Of a DNA stretch of 64,000 nt, positions 36,701-45,373 are shown one piece after another. The stretch is from Ahaetulla prasina (taxonomy: Eukaryota; Chordata; Lepidosauria; Squamata; Colubridae). The notes under the pieces were generated by a model. That model saw nothing but the letters and a program-made list of their open reading frames with translations. It did not search any database and had not been told where the DNA came from. The position numbers and the translations under genes were made by a program. The DNA lies in the NCBI RefSeq assembly GCF_028640845.1, contig NC_080541.1, forward strand, positions 156,186,502-156,250,501, in the 5' to 3' direction. Position 1 is the stretch's first letter. Each line of letters opens with the position of its first letter.

Positions 36701-39440
36701 TGCTTATGGTTAGATTGTATTGATACTTTGCTGTAGGGAGATTCCATTGTGATCTGTTTTCTGTTTCTCATATCAGATGCGTTAAGACAGATTTTTTTGT
36801 GCCAAAATTAAATAATTCAGCAGTTAAACTGGATCCAATCCCATTAATTTAAAAAATATATCTGCCCTTTAAAGTGCTTCTAGCAAGAAAAAAAAAATGA
36901 CCCCAAATCTTCTGATACTGTAAATCCTATTCTCTAAGTAATTGGTTCTAGTCTGGTGTTTGCCAGAATTAGATGTTAAAATTATGCCATCTTAATATTC
37001 ACTATCACAATATTAATTGCCAAAGTGTTCTCAATCTAATTTCCTTTTTAATAGATGCAAGAGATTTTAAGTGTAAATTACTTTCACAGCACAATAAGAA
37101 AAAGTAACCTGTATTCCTGATTTTGATCATTTGATCCATTTTATATATTCTGTACTAAATGCTGTATACATTTCCATTTACCATACTGAGTTTTGCTAAA
37201 ATTTGGTACTGGTTAATTTTTTTGAAGCACTTAATTGTATAACTTCTAAATTCCTTCTAACTTTGTAATACTGAATCTTAAATACTAATTATTTAAGGTT
37301 CAAATTAGCATGTTATAATTTTTATTTTTATAAATAAAAGTTCATTTTTTTAGTTTAGAATTTTTATCCTTTCTCCAATGAGATTAGTAGTTGGCAAACT
37401 ATTTTGACAACATTATACAATGTTATAGATAATTGTCATAGAGGTGACATCCCCTCGTACACGTTAAGTATATGAATGCAACCTAGTTACAATTAATGTG
37501 TCTATCCCAATAAAATGTTGTTTGTAACTAGTTTTGATAGTTTCAGAATTGGAATTAACAGGATTAGAAAATATTGTAATATCCGTTTTTCTTTTTGTGC
37601 CCTTCATTTTTCTCAATGCAACTGTTTTCAAAATATGAATTGTCTTAGTTTTGAAGTATTTTATTCCACACATTTTCATCAATATAGAACGATTCACTTC
37701 AAGCTAGATTTAAGTAGGTAGGGTAGGAAGATTCATGATCGTCAGATATAATGCCCTTTTGATGTTAAGTATGCTGCCTAAATTGGTTTTAGATACCAAT
37801 TTATATATAGTCCGAAGAACCAGAATGAACTAATAATGGAGAAACTGAAGCCATAGAATTAAATAATATATTCATATTCAGGTACCTATATGAGCTTTTG
37901 GACATTATCTTAACATCCATCACAGAATTTATTCTGAAAATAAATGCATAGCAGTTTGACATATGAATAAGAATTGAGATATTAGTATTATTTTAAATTT
38001 GTACTCCACTCTCAATTTACTTTCTTAAATACAAAATGACTGACCCATATGTATCTTAACAATTTCTCTGTATCCATTTTCTTTTATTGTTTATATTAAA
38101 TATAGTTTAATATAGGAAAACAATTTAAAATATTTAATTAAAAATAAGTTTAATCAGTAATAAGTTGATTTAAAAGCAGCTTTCTGGTTGCTGAACAGTT
38201 TTTGCTATTCTGCATTCTTTTACTAGATGCTAGTCCTCAAAAACAAAAGTCAACCTAAGTATTAAGCGTATTTTGATAAAAACTATGTTTTTTTAATATT
38301 GGAAGATGTTTTAATATTTAGAAGGAAGAGAGCACATACCCTTGGATACAGATTTCAGGGCAAGTTCACTTAGGGTGTCCCCACACCTATATTATATAAA
38401 CCATATAATGAAAATAGTTTTTCTACACACTTGCATAGAATATGGGATACATTTCCAAGCATTTTCAAACAACCGAAAGTAGGTTGGATTATGCAGGCTG
38501 GTTTGTGTGAATTATTGGCCTATCATATACCTATGTTGAGCAAACATATATATATATAGTATACAATAGACTACTGTATAAAAATTGAACTCAAAATAAT
38601 AAATTTTAAATCTATTAAAAACTCTAGAACAAAAACTAAAATATTATTTCTGATTTTCACTATACATCAAAACAAAACGGCAAAGAACTCTTCCATTGTA
38701 TTCTTGACTGTAATTGTGGTATACATGGGAGCTGTGTTTACATTAAAATGTGGGGGGTTTTGCAGGTCAACAAGGGCAGCCACAAGATTATTCAAAGGCT
38801 TGGGAGGAATATTACAAGAAGCAAGGTAATGTTCGTTAGAAATGAGATTATTTTGAGCTTCCTTCTGCCCCTTTTATGGCACCAGAGTTGTGTAATCTAC
38901 ATTTGTTCTAGGTCAAGCTGTTCCAGCTCCAACTGGAGCCCCACCGACAGGTCAGCCAGATTACAGTGCAGCATGGGCTGAGTACTATCGACAGCAGGCA
39001 GCTTATTATGCCCAGACAAGTCCACAAGGAATGCCACAGCATCCTCCAGCACCACAGGTAAAACAGTCTTGAATTATTTAGCTAATATTTTAGTGAGATA
39101 CTTCTTTCAATTTTTGTGGGGTGGAATTTTGTTTGTTTTTGCATGTCTCCCACATAGATATCTTTCTGAAGTATGCATTTTTCCTGATAAAACATAACTG
39201 CAAATGAATTAATGCTCTTTTAACTGGAGATCTGTGTTTGTCTTTGCATACATTCAGTGTTTGTGATCTAAAAATTTCTCCTCAGGGTTTTTGAAAGCCA
39301 TGCAGGAAGCCACCAACATTGCATTAACCAAATTTTCTTTCTTAAAGGCTTCACTCCTGAGTTAGCGCAATTTTTTTAAAAAAATATTTTCTTTAACTTT
39401 TTGTGTATTTCTTATGTATTTCTTCGCACAGGGCCAATAA
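15651..39440 (+). CDS. FUBP1: Far upstream element-binding protein 1, complete (21 coding exons)
   Basis: A nuclear single-stranded DNA/RNA-binding protein. In mammals it binds the MYC far-upstream element, activates transcription through the TFIIH-linked system and also acts in splicing. The spliced frame is 661 codons; I recall 644 for the human reference isoform. Order: acidic/Gly-rich N terminus; amphipathic N-box helix (about 25-44, [20 protein letters not shown]); four KH domains with GxxG loops GRGG (115-118), GKGG (200-203), GRNG (290-293) and GKGG (391-394); an RGG-like stretch before KH4 (355-364); a Pro/Gly-rich linker; and Tyr-rich C-terminal motifs ([37 protein letters not shown]). 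KHSRP and FUBP3 were considered, but the motif order, near-identity to remembered human FUBP1 and synteny decide. The start codon opens the known N terminus ([11 protein letters not shown]). It is head-to-head with DNAJB4 and tail-to-tail with NEXN. Confidence 0.97.
17371..17470. mobile_element. Short TIR element, TACAGTAGAA family
   Basis: A 100-bp element whose ends TACAGTAGAATCTGGTCAC and GTGACCAGAGGTTCTACTG pair as inverted repeats. The interior pairs too ('ccataattggctcc'). TA at both limits suggests a Tc1/mariner-type MITE. In FUBP1 intron 1. Confidence 0.75.
17521..17755 (-). mobile_element. CR1 LINE 3' fragment
   Basis: Contains 'tctagtccaaccccctgctc', the reversed signature of CR1 3' regions, then sequence parallel to 60602-60840. 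5'-truncated, in FUBP1 intron 1. Confidence 0.85.
18035..18240 (+). mobile_element. tRNA-derived SINE fragment (MIR/CORE-like)
   Basis: A tRNA-like head ('taatagttaaggcatcaggt') is followed by 'gaccttggccagtctctt' and 'ggaaggcaatggcaaacca', phrases common in CORE/MIR-type tails. Limits approximate. Confidence 0.5.
18837..19010 (-). mobile_element. CR1 LINE 3' fragment
   Basis: Shares 'cttctagtccaaccccctgc' and 'aacttctggaggcaaattgt' with the other CR1 copies. It ends about 95 bp before FUBP1 exon 2. Confidence 0.85.
19104..19194 (+). CDS. FUBP1: FUBP1 coding exon 2
   Basis: 91 nt after TTTTTTCCAG. Encodes [12 protein letters not shown] to KRPLEDG and ends in phase 1 (GGAG|GTATGC). Confidence 0.95.
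19947..20009 (+). CDS. FUBP1: Candidate FUBP1 cassette exon with GC 5' splice site
   Basis: A 63-nt open segment follows the acceptor TTATTTTATGTGTAG. Entering in phase 1 from exon 2 it reads [15 protein letters not shown]...PSPFK and leaves in phase 1 into exon 3, adding 21 residues without a shift. The following bases are GCAGG, so the donor would be the rarer GC type (AAAG|GC). The Ser/Thr/Trp-rich peptide is far from random AT-rich intron. I have an unverified memory of a similar insert in annotated vertebrate FUBP1 isoforms. It is not counted in the 661-residue product. Confidence 0.65.
20799..20840 (+). CDS. FUBP1: FUBP1 coding exon 3
   Basis: 42 nt, [14 protein letters not shown], between TTTTGCAG and GTAAGT; phase 1 at both ends. 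Confidence 0.93.
21080..21486. mobile_element. TIR repeat, GTCCTCGACTTA family, best-preserved copy
   Basis: It begins TACAGGTGATCCTCAATTTA and ends TCGAGGACTACCTGTA. The interior has 'gttgttaagtgaat', 'gggacactgcaacc', 'ggtcataagt' and 'aactttgaattggcattaaa'. In FUBP1 intron 3. Serves here as the reference copy. Confidence 0.78.
22057..22399 (+). mobile_element. Sauria-type tRNA-derived SINE
   Basis: tRNA-like head with GGTTCGAATCCC (B box) at about 22112-22124, the body phrase 'gtaacggggtgagctcccgt', and a 3' end of TTTACCTTTAC. The flanking duplication AGATGCAACA is exact at 22047-22056 and 22400-22409. In FUBP1 intron 3. Reading frames over it on the minus strand are not genes. Confidence 0.92.
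22581..22729. mobile_element. hAT-type MITE, CAGTGGTGG family
   Basis: 149 bp with ends CAGTGGTGG and CCACCATTG and an exact 8-bp duplication GTTTAAAG at 22573-22580 and 22730-22737. In FUBP1 intron 3. Confidence 0.88.
24554..24593 (+). CDS. FUBP1: FUBP1 coding exon 4
   Basis: 40 nt, encoding [12 protein letters not shown], between CATTTTAG and GTAAGA. The junction to exon 5 gives QQRSVM; the human protein, as I recall it, has QQQSRSVM, so the splice point differs by two residues. Confidence 0.92.
25512..25553 (+). repeat. Two tandem copies of a ~20-bp unit
   Basis: The unit CTAATTGGCTAATGCTTGA occurs twice in a row just before FUBP1 exon 5. Confidence 0.8.
25747..25796 (+). CDS. FUBP1: FUBP1 coding exon 5
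   Basis: 50 nt, [16 protein letters not shown], start of KH1. Acceptor CTCTCCAG, donor TTCA|GTGAGT. Confidence 0.94.
25888..25959 (+). CDS. FUBP1: FUBP1 coding exon 6
   Basis: 72 nt, separated from exon 5 by a very short 91-nt intron. It encodes [20 protein letters not shown] and the rest of the KH1 core, with the GRGG loop. Confidence 0.94.
26184..26241 (+). CDS. FUBP1: FUBP1 coding exon 7
   Basis: 58 nt, [21 protein letters not shown]1 end; phase 2 donor CA|GTAAGT. Confidence 0.94.
26524..26850. mobile_element. TIR repeat, GTCCTCGACTTA family, diverged copy
   Basis: Starts AGATAGTCCTCAACTTAGAA and retains 'gtggccacattttggg' and 'gcttaacaacc'. The right end is unclear. In FUBP1 intron 7. 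Confidence 0.55.
27242..27404 (+). CDS. FUBP1: FUBP1 coding exon 8
   Basis: 163 nt after CCCCCCAAG. It ends KH1 ([14 protein letters not shown]) and starts KH2 ([18 protein letters not shown]); donor CAA|GTAAGC. Confidence 0.95.
27489..27587 (+). CDS. FUBP1: FUBP1 coding exon 9
   Basis: 99 nt, [20 protein letters not shown] and following, KH2; phase 0 on both sides. Confidence 0.95.
27680..27781 (+). CDS. FUBP1: FUBP1 coding exon 10
   Basis: 102 nt, [20 protein letters not shown] and following; KH2 end and linker to KH3. The intron before it is only 92 nt. Confidence 0.95.
28101..28203 (+). CDS. FUBP1: FUBP1 coding exon 11
   Basis: 103 nt, [20 protein letters not shown] and following; KH3 with the GRNG loop. 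Confidence 0.95.
28292..28392 (+). CDS. FUBP1: FUBP1 coding exon 12
   Basis: 101 nt after an 88-nt intron; [20 protein letters not shown] and following, KH3 end to LLRSVQ. Confidence 0.95.
28736..28877 (+). CDS. FUBP1: FUBP1 coding exon 13
   Basis: 142 nt. A Gly/Arg-rich segment ([10 protein letters not shown]) then the start of KH4 ([16 protein letters not shown]); the donor splits the GKGG loop. Confidence 0.95.
28878..30171. other. FUBP1 intron 13
   Basis: Mostly unassigned AT-rich sequence. At about 29541-29600, 'aatagtctttattgtcattg' resembles the inverted tail of an L2-like LINE. Confidence 0.4.
30172..30332 (+). CDS. FUBP1: FUBP1 coding exon 14
   Basis: 161 nt. Completes KH4 ([20 protein letters not shown] to EEKIG); donor GGA|GTGAGT. 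Confidence 0.95.
30655..31115. mobile_element. TIR repeat, related subfamily
   Basis: Begins TTGTCCTCAAGTTGCAATGG and ends 'cataactttgaactagctgt...aaagactatg', matching the end phrases of the family. The interior is G-rich and different (large open frames at 30482-31061 on both strands are not genes). In FUBP1 intron 14. Confidence 0.55.
31197..31590. mobile_element. TIR repeat, diverged copy
   Basis: Starts AGAGATAGTCTTCAAGTTATG and contains 'cttacgatggttgcagcatt'; the right end near 'ggggactatctgtaca' (about 31570) pairs with the left. It lies close before FUBP1 exon 15. Confidence 0.5.
31646..31797 (+). CDS. FUBP1: FUBP1 coding exon 15
   Basis: 152 nt of Pro/Gly-rich linker ([20 protein letters not shown] and following) ending in phase 2 at CA|GTAAGT. 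Confidence 0.95.
32194..32273 (+). CDS. FUBP1: FUBP1 coding exon 16
   Basis: 80 nt, [20 protein letters not shown] and following; phase 1 donor G|GTAAGT. Confidence 0.95.
32508..33182. mobile_element. TIR repeat, related subfamily
   Basis: Begins ACACATAATCCTTGACTAAC and ends around 'attacctgta'. It contains 'ggttgttaagcaatctt' and 'gatcatgtgactatagg'. Open frames at 32640-32964 are in its G/C-rich middle. In FUBP1 intron 16. Confidence 0.5.
33480..33707. mobile_element. hAT-type MITE, CAGTGGTGGGTTTCA family
   Basis: Ends CAGAGGTGGGTTTCA and TGAAACACACCATTG (inverted). The flanking 8-mers are similar but not equal (TAGGTAAG, AGGTACAG). It is related at its ends to 22581-22729 and lies 182 bp before FUBP1 exon 17. 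Confidence 0.7.
33890..34015 (+). CDS. FUBP1: FUBP1 coding exon 17
   Basis: 126 nt, [20 protein letters not shown] and following, the first Tyr-rich motif. The exon begins GTAAG directly after the acceptor AATTTTCAG. An LTR begins 41 bp after its donor. Confidence 0.95.
34057..34599 (-). mobile_element. Solo LTR, Gypsy-like family, with 5-bp target duplication
   Basis: 543 bp, plus-strand ends TGTTCTG and CACAACA, so the element runs on the minus strand (TGTTGTG...CAGAACA). An exact 5-bp duplication ATAGC flanks it at 34052-34056 and 34600-34604. A minus-strand open stretch (34341-34595) has an acidic start ([11 protein letters not shown]) and a basic end ([14 protein letters not shown]). 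Its compositional counterpart occurs in the LTR at 9727. In FUBP1 intron 17. Confidence 0.75.
34605..35743. other. FUBP1 intron 17, remainder
   Basis: No feature seen after the LTR. Confidence 0.4.
35744..35818 (+). CDS. FUBP1: FUBP1 coding exon 18
   Basis: 75 nt, [20 protein letters not shown] and following, second Tyr-rich motif; phase 1 both sides. Confidence 0.95.
35819..38765. other. FUBP1 intron 18
   Basis: 2.9 kb of AT-rich sequence with no recognised repeat or exon. The lack of recognisable repeats is unusual compared with the other long introns. Confidence 0.4.
38766..38825 (+). CDS. FUBP1: FUBP1 coding exon 19 (probable cassette)
   Basis: 60 nt, [19 protein letters not shown], between TTTTTGCAG and GTAATG. 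It is phase 1 on both sides and adds one extra DYxKAWEEYY motif, which is absent from the 644-residue human reference form as I recall it. Confidence 0.88.
38912..39057 (+). CDS. FUBP1: FUBP1 coding exon 20
   Basis: 146 nt, [20 protein letters not shown] to HPPAPQ, last Tyr-rich motif. If the following intron were retained, the frame would stop after VKQS. Confidence 0.94.
39432..39440 (+). CDS. FUBP1: FUBP1 terminal coding exon (G-Q-stop)
   Basis: After TTCGCACAG the frame reads GGC CAA TAA, matching the GQ C terminus of mammalian FUBP1. The 3' UTR follows directly. Confidence 0.93.
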   Translation, partial: GQ

Positions 39441-39767
39441 TAAGAAGTGGACAATACAGTATTTGCTTCATTATGTGGGGGAAAAAAACCTTTGTTAAAT
39501 GTATGGATGCAGACGCCTTGATGAAGATCATAATTTTGTTTGGTTTAAAAATAGTGTTTTTTTGAAATGTACAAAATATCTATCACAACTGATAGGAGGT
39601 AATATTTCTGTGTAGAAATGGAAATTGGTTTGTTTTTAGTACATTAGTGTAGATGTACACATTCCAGCAAATGTATTTGCAACTATTATGTGGTCAATGC
39701 TTTGTGATATAAATGTACTTTTTCAATGTATACTTGATCACTTTTAAATGCTTGTTTTGTGCTTTGC

Positions 39768-39773
39768 AATAAA
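39768..39773 (+). terminator. FUBP1 proximal poly(A) signal
   Basis: AATAAA 328 nt after the stop codon, followed within 30 nt by a TGTGTTGG element. Confidence 0.55.
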
Positions 39774-42700
39774 TAATATGAAACCTCCTGTGTTGGTAAG
39801 TTGGATATGTGGGTACTCAAGAGAATTCAAATATATTTTTTTTTAGTAATTCTGTACATGTACACAAGTAAGACTTTTCCCCTCTCTTTTAAGTTCAGGC
39901 TTGATGTTGGTATTTCCCCAGAATAGGTTTAGAGGGATTTCTTTTGTGATTGTATGTTACTATTTAGCATTCTGATATCTTCCTCTCTTTCTACTTGTAT
40001 AAAAATTGCATGTATGTGAAGGTATTTCTTGACATACTTCTGCATTAACAGTTGAAATTTCTTTTTTATTCATGACCACTGTCCCAGACCCGTATAGCTG
40101 CTATAGTTAACATTTGTTTTATGTATGATTTAATTCTTCAGTATATTTTCCAGACACATTATTAAAGTCAGTTATCTAGAAAAACAAAATGTGCTAAGCG
40201 GTTGGTTTGCAGCACTTTGCTATAGAATTCAGTGTAGTAAGGATTATTATGCTTTTTAGTTATAAAATTGCATTTGTTGTAGAAACATGCTGTTTTGAGT
40301 CTTGGAATGCTTAATGAAAAAAAAAAGGTTTTTTCAGATAAGGTCTGTTTTTAAATGTTGAAAGACTAGTTTTTAAGTTATGTTTGAAAAGTCTCTGTCA
40401 TACGTTTTACTTTTAATAATTCTAATTGAAAATTGGTGTTCTGTTAAAATCCACTGTTTGCTTTTTTGCATATATTAGATTACATGCAATACAGTTTGTC
40501 TTGCCATTGTCTGTTGAAGTGCAGGTTTGATCCAGCCAGTATAGAACTAGCTCTGTAGGGGTGAGGAGGACTGTGCTGTGTATCATCCTTGATTGTTCCT
40601 TCAAGGAGCATTGCACTGTAAGTACATCAGAGTGACAAAATGATGAACTGCAACAGTATCTTTTTGTCAGTGTTCCACATAATGCAAATGCCATACCTGT
40701 GTGAATATTATGTTGGAATAAAATACAGTGCTGATATTTTAGAAAATTACAATTGGTTGTTTAATCAGATACCTAGATATGCATAAATATGTGTGTGTAT
40801 GGGTAAGTATTTTGAGATATTTAGCTTTAGCTAAAGAATTCAACAATGAACTAACATTGTTCATTAGGGTTTTAGAAATGAGATATATTCAGATATCAAC
40901 TTATAAATTGTTAACATTTAAAAATGCTTGTCAGGAGGAAGTTGTTTTTGTCTTCAGTTGTCTGCATATATTTAGTGATGCAGCTATATGCTATTTTTCT
41001 AAATCTTTATTAGCCTTATCTTTAGAAAATCATTTTGTTGTTTTGGAGTGTTCACTTAGAGTGGCTGCAAGAGAAGAACTGAATGTGGTCTAAAATGAAG
41101 TAGTATTATTGCAAAAATAATTAGAAATGCATTTGTTCTACTGTAGAATCAGGAGGGATTTTTTTTATCCCAGTTTAGTTTAGGATTTACATTTTGAAAA
41201 GACTACTAGAAGTTAATAAATATATAGAGAAGTAGGTTATGAAGTCTCTGAAATATTTTGCATGTTAAGTCTGTAGCTTATTGGAAAATGGTGTAGTTAT
41301 TAACTAAACAGAACAAACATTCACCTGATTCTTTATCATTCACCAAATGGAGGCTGTTGATTTTGATTCATTTAAAGTATAAAATCTTTATTAATTGCAA
41401 ACAGTGCAATTATTTATACTTCACAGTGCCTTCCCAGATCTTCCACCTTAGGTTCTGCTGCAAAAAGCACAGGTAAGCACAACCTAAGGAAGTGTATAAA
41501 TACATATTTCAGTATATCAATGTTGTCCCTGTGAGAATTTTTTTGTGCTTGTGTATTCAAAAGCAATCTGCCAATATCTTTTCCCAAATGTATTCTGCTA
41601 TTCATGGTTTCATTCCAATGAGAATTCTGAAACAATTATTTACATTTCTGGGTAAATGTGTATCTTTATTTTTTTTTAAAGATAAGTGGATTGCTGCAAT
41701 AATTTTTGAGTAAGTCACTTTTACTATTTTCCCTCAATAGTTGTTACAAATGAATATAAAGTATTTTTTCAAGATACAGGAAATATTGGTCAGAACTTCA
41801 ACAGCCTTCACAAATGCTTCTATAATGTGGATGTTATACCCAAATACTACGTATTCGAATATACTGTATGTTTCTCTCAATCTTAAGATGATACACCATA
41901 AACCATAAATTAATGTAGCTTGATTATTTCATGCAGAAGGAAAAGAACCTGAGATTTTACTTTTGCAAAATAGTTCTAAAAAATATTGTGCCAGTGATAT
42001 GTTAACAAGTTTGGCAGATCTTTTCTTTTTATAGCAATTTCCTTCCTACTTTGCTATTTCAGCTGAATTGCTGTATATTTTTGCTAGTTTTAAAATGTTT
42101 TGTATATGACTTACCTAGGTAGCTTAATTTTCAGTTTAAATAGACAATTTTAAGGCAGTACCATCAGTTTTTGTTTGTCACTTAATAAAATGTTTTGATT
42201 TTATCGAAAGTCCTGCTTTTCTGTGCATGAAAGGAAAATATTCAAAAACCCTGCCTTCATTTTCACACACAGTGCTGAAGATGCTGCAAGCACCAAATCA
42301 TAGCTCATAAAATCAGGTCCTGAGGTAGTTACTTCCAATAAAGAGGATTCCTTTGAGTGTATGGCCCTGGTGAGCCGATGAGCATGGACCATAGAAGGGC
42401 TCCATGTAGAAGGTAAAATTGGCAAAAACAATACCGATTTTAAATGTATCCCATACTTAATGGTGTAGGGTATAATTTGCCTGTTTTTATCGCTTCTCAT
42501 TCTTTAAAGTGCTATTTGCTTGACCATAAATGTTCCATAACTTGTTATGTGGTAATTATAAAAATTATTTATCAGTTTACACTTTGCTAAATAGTCAAGC
42601 ACGGGATATGTCTTGCGTTTACAACTAAAGCAGTAGTTGTACTTGAATTCCCTCAAGCCACTTTATTTTATTTTGGGGGGGTTATACTTTGATATGTCAG

Positions 42701-43695
42701 ATTAATTTTATATGAAAGCTAGCTACATGCTGAAGAGCTTCATCTTGGTTGAATTTTGTTTCACCATTATAAAAGAAAACTTGTTTTTTTCCTATTCATT
42801 TTTAGCAAACAGCATACATTGAAATTTAAGTCAAAGACAGGAGATGTAACAGGGGAAAAAGTTGTTGACGTAGGTGAAGATCTGTGTTAATAATTTTTGT
42901 TTCGGTGGGCCTATAGGCATCTTCTTGTACTATAGCTTTTATTTTTGGTTTGTCCGATTTCTTTCAGAAAGATAAGGTTGGATTGAAGTGTTCTACTCTC
43001 AATACGGAACCTTTGAGCCGAATCCATAGATAGTTTTTCCTTGTGCAGTTTGTGTGTTATAGCAGGAAAGTATTTCTAAATTCTAATTGAATCCCAGGAT
43101 TAAATGAAAGTAATGAATGTTTTAAAACAGGAACATCTTAATTTCAGTTAATGTCTTTAGATTATCTGTTGGTATGTGTTCTGTATAGGATGTTTGCTAG
43201 TTAAAAAGCAATCTTTATCTAGAGTTTTGTAAATTGCACCTCAGTGATCTTGATAGGTAGGCTGTATCATTCACTAATCCTTTCTTCTAAAAATATTATC
43301 AACTGGGATACATTTCATAAGTGTGAGGGTAGAATTTTACATTTTTCTTTGTGTATTAGGGTTTTTATAAAGTAAAACATTGGGTCCTACAGAATATGTA
43401 CAATAGATCCATTTTTCTATTTGTAGTACCCTATCAAACTCTTACATTTATGCAACTTTATCTTAATATGCATGAAAGGCATTTTTGTCCTGAGAATAGT
43501 GTTCTCTGCAGAAACTACCCGTGTTAAAAAAGAAGACTGTCTTTTAAAGGCTACTGTGATGGGAAGTATCTTAGGCAGATGCAGCTTGGACGTGAGGTAA
43601 ATCCAATGCTTTCCAGTATGTTGTGTTGAGCTTGCCTATTGACAATGTATGTACTCATGAAAATACATTAATTGTACTGTTTTGTATGAATTCTC

Positions 43696-43701
43696 AATAA
43701 A
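43696..43701 (+). terminator. FUBP1 distal poly(A) signal (candidate)
   Basis: AATAAA in the context TTCTCAATAAATGTAAAC, followed by a T-rich stretch. Confidence 0.4.
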
Positions 43702-43851
43702 TGTAAACTAATGGATGAAAATTTGTCCTTTGCATTATTTAATTTTTGAATGGAATTTTTTAAAAAATATTTGTACATCCAAAAATCTATAAAAGGTGAA
43801 TGCTACGGCCTTGATAAAGAAGAAAACATTAAACTTTAGGAACAGAACATA

Positions 43852-45001
43852 TTTATTATCCTCCCATTGAATACAGAATAAGTACTTTGGTACATACTTA
43901 AGAAAAAAAATCTCCTGCATAAAAATTTATTCTGACTTGCTGTGGCAACTAAAATACAAGCCCAAACCAACTGGAAGATTTGCAAATGTATGTGAATTAT
44001 GTGATGGGATTTATTTAACTACTTTTCATTCCCCCCCCCCCAAAAAAACCTATTATTCATCTGTTCCAGATTTATAACTGTATTAGTAATATATGTTATT
44101 TAGTTTGGAAATAATAGTGAGATGATTAAGTTCTATAAAAATGAGATGCAAATTGAAAAGCCACCCACTGTTACGCTAACAAATTGAATATGATGCAGAT
44201 TTGCCCAGCATCTTGTCTGGAATACTGAACTGAAATCTATCATCTAATACCATATAAAAAGCAAATGCTTGATTTTTAAGAACTTAATTTACAGCTGAAT
44301 GCATAATTTAATAGTATACGTTTGGTTTCAGGCCATTAATAATCTTGATTTTATTTTGTTCATACAATTTAATAGAAAAATGTTAAGCAAAGCATAACTT
44401 AAAACACTATGTTACCTTTTAGCTAAGGACATACTTTTTTGCCACCAAAGTTGCCCTGATCAAAACATTTGTGTAGAAAGTATTGGTCTTGGCTAAAAGA
44501 TTAAAAACTACAAACTTGCCATGTAGTTTTGGCATAAAATTAAAGTTGCAAACATAGAATTGAGATTTCCTGGTCAATTATTCTTCCCATTTAGTGCATT
44601 CAAGAGTGCTTTGTTTGACCACATATTTTATGTTGGCATAATGAAAGGTTCCAGAACCACATGGCAAACCGTTTCATGCAGTTTGATTTGCCTAATGGAA
44701 CATAATCACATGGACCAGTACAGTAGCATAAATAAGCAGCCACCATTTGTAGATTGCACTGCTATATGTTAAATGAGCCAAACTTTTATTGCCCGAATTT
44801 CAGTCTGAAAAATATTCTACTTGAGGAATGATAGACAACTTCTTGGCCCCACCACAGGAGAAAAAGATAGATGAAGGGAAGGAAGCTCCAGAAATGGTAG
44901 GATATTTAATAGTCATCAGCTAAGGGAGAGAAAAGAAGAAAGAGGAGTTAAGAGAGAATCAACAGAGAACAAGAACTGAAGACTTGATAACCTGTGAAAT
45001 G
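43852..45001 (-). other. NEXN: NEXN 3' UTR (putative)
   Basis: Minus-strand AATAAA signals are complementary to TTTATT at 44785-44790, 44350-44355 and 43852-43857. The last would give a UTR of about 1.15 kb and bring the end to within about 150 bp of the FUBP1 distal signal. The choice between them cannot be made here. Confidence 0.35.
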
Positions 45002-45373
45002 CTATCTCTTACTTTCAATAGTGAGAATACAGGTGCTAGCGGCTGTTCCTCTACTGTTTACCGCTTTACACATATATTCTCCTTCATCTTCTGGGAAGGT
45101 CTCTGGTAAGTAAAGGCAGTATGTTTCTCCTCTTTCAATGTATTGGTAATCCTCACAGTCTTGCAACATTTCCCCTTCAAACCACCATGTAACTTCTGGC
45201 TTGGGTTCACCAGTTATTTTAACAGTAAACCGTACTGGTTCACTGTCCACAACAGATACATTTTTAAGAGGCTTTTTGAACCATGGAGCACCAGAACGAG
45301 CTTGCTGTTCTTCATCTTCATACACTGATCCATTAACAATACTCCCTTCCTCGTCTTCGTCTTCCTCTTTTTT
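45002..45373 (-). CDS. NEXN: NEXN last coding exon with Ig domain
   Basis: 372 nt after AAATGCAG, from an acidic run ([11 protein letters not shown]) through the Ig domain to ESKR and stop TAG at 45002-45004. Confidence 0.96.
   Translation of the reverse strand, partial: KKEEDEDEEGSIVNGSVYEDEEQQARSGAPWFKKPLKNVSVVDSEPVRFTVKITGEPKPEVTWWFEGEMLQDCEDYQYIERGETYCLYLPETFPEDEGEYMCKAVNSRGTAASTCILTIESKR

Larger units (their letters stand above)
39441..43715 (+). other. FUBP1: FUBP1 3' UTR (putative, long form)
   Basis: No repeat was recognised in this 4.3 kb, unlike the introns, which fits a constrained UTR. Candidate poly(A) signals are AATAAA at 39768-39773, 40717-40722, 41215-41220 and 43696-43701. 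The last one is just before the NEXN side and is the likely distal end. Open frames here, such as 40422-40694, show no coding character. Confidence 0.5.
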
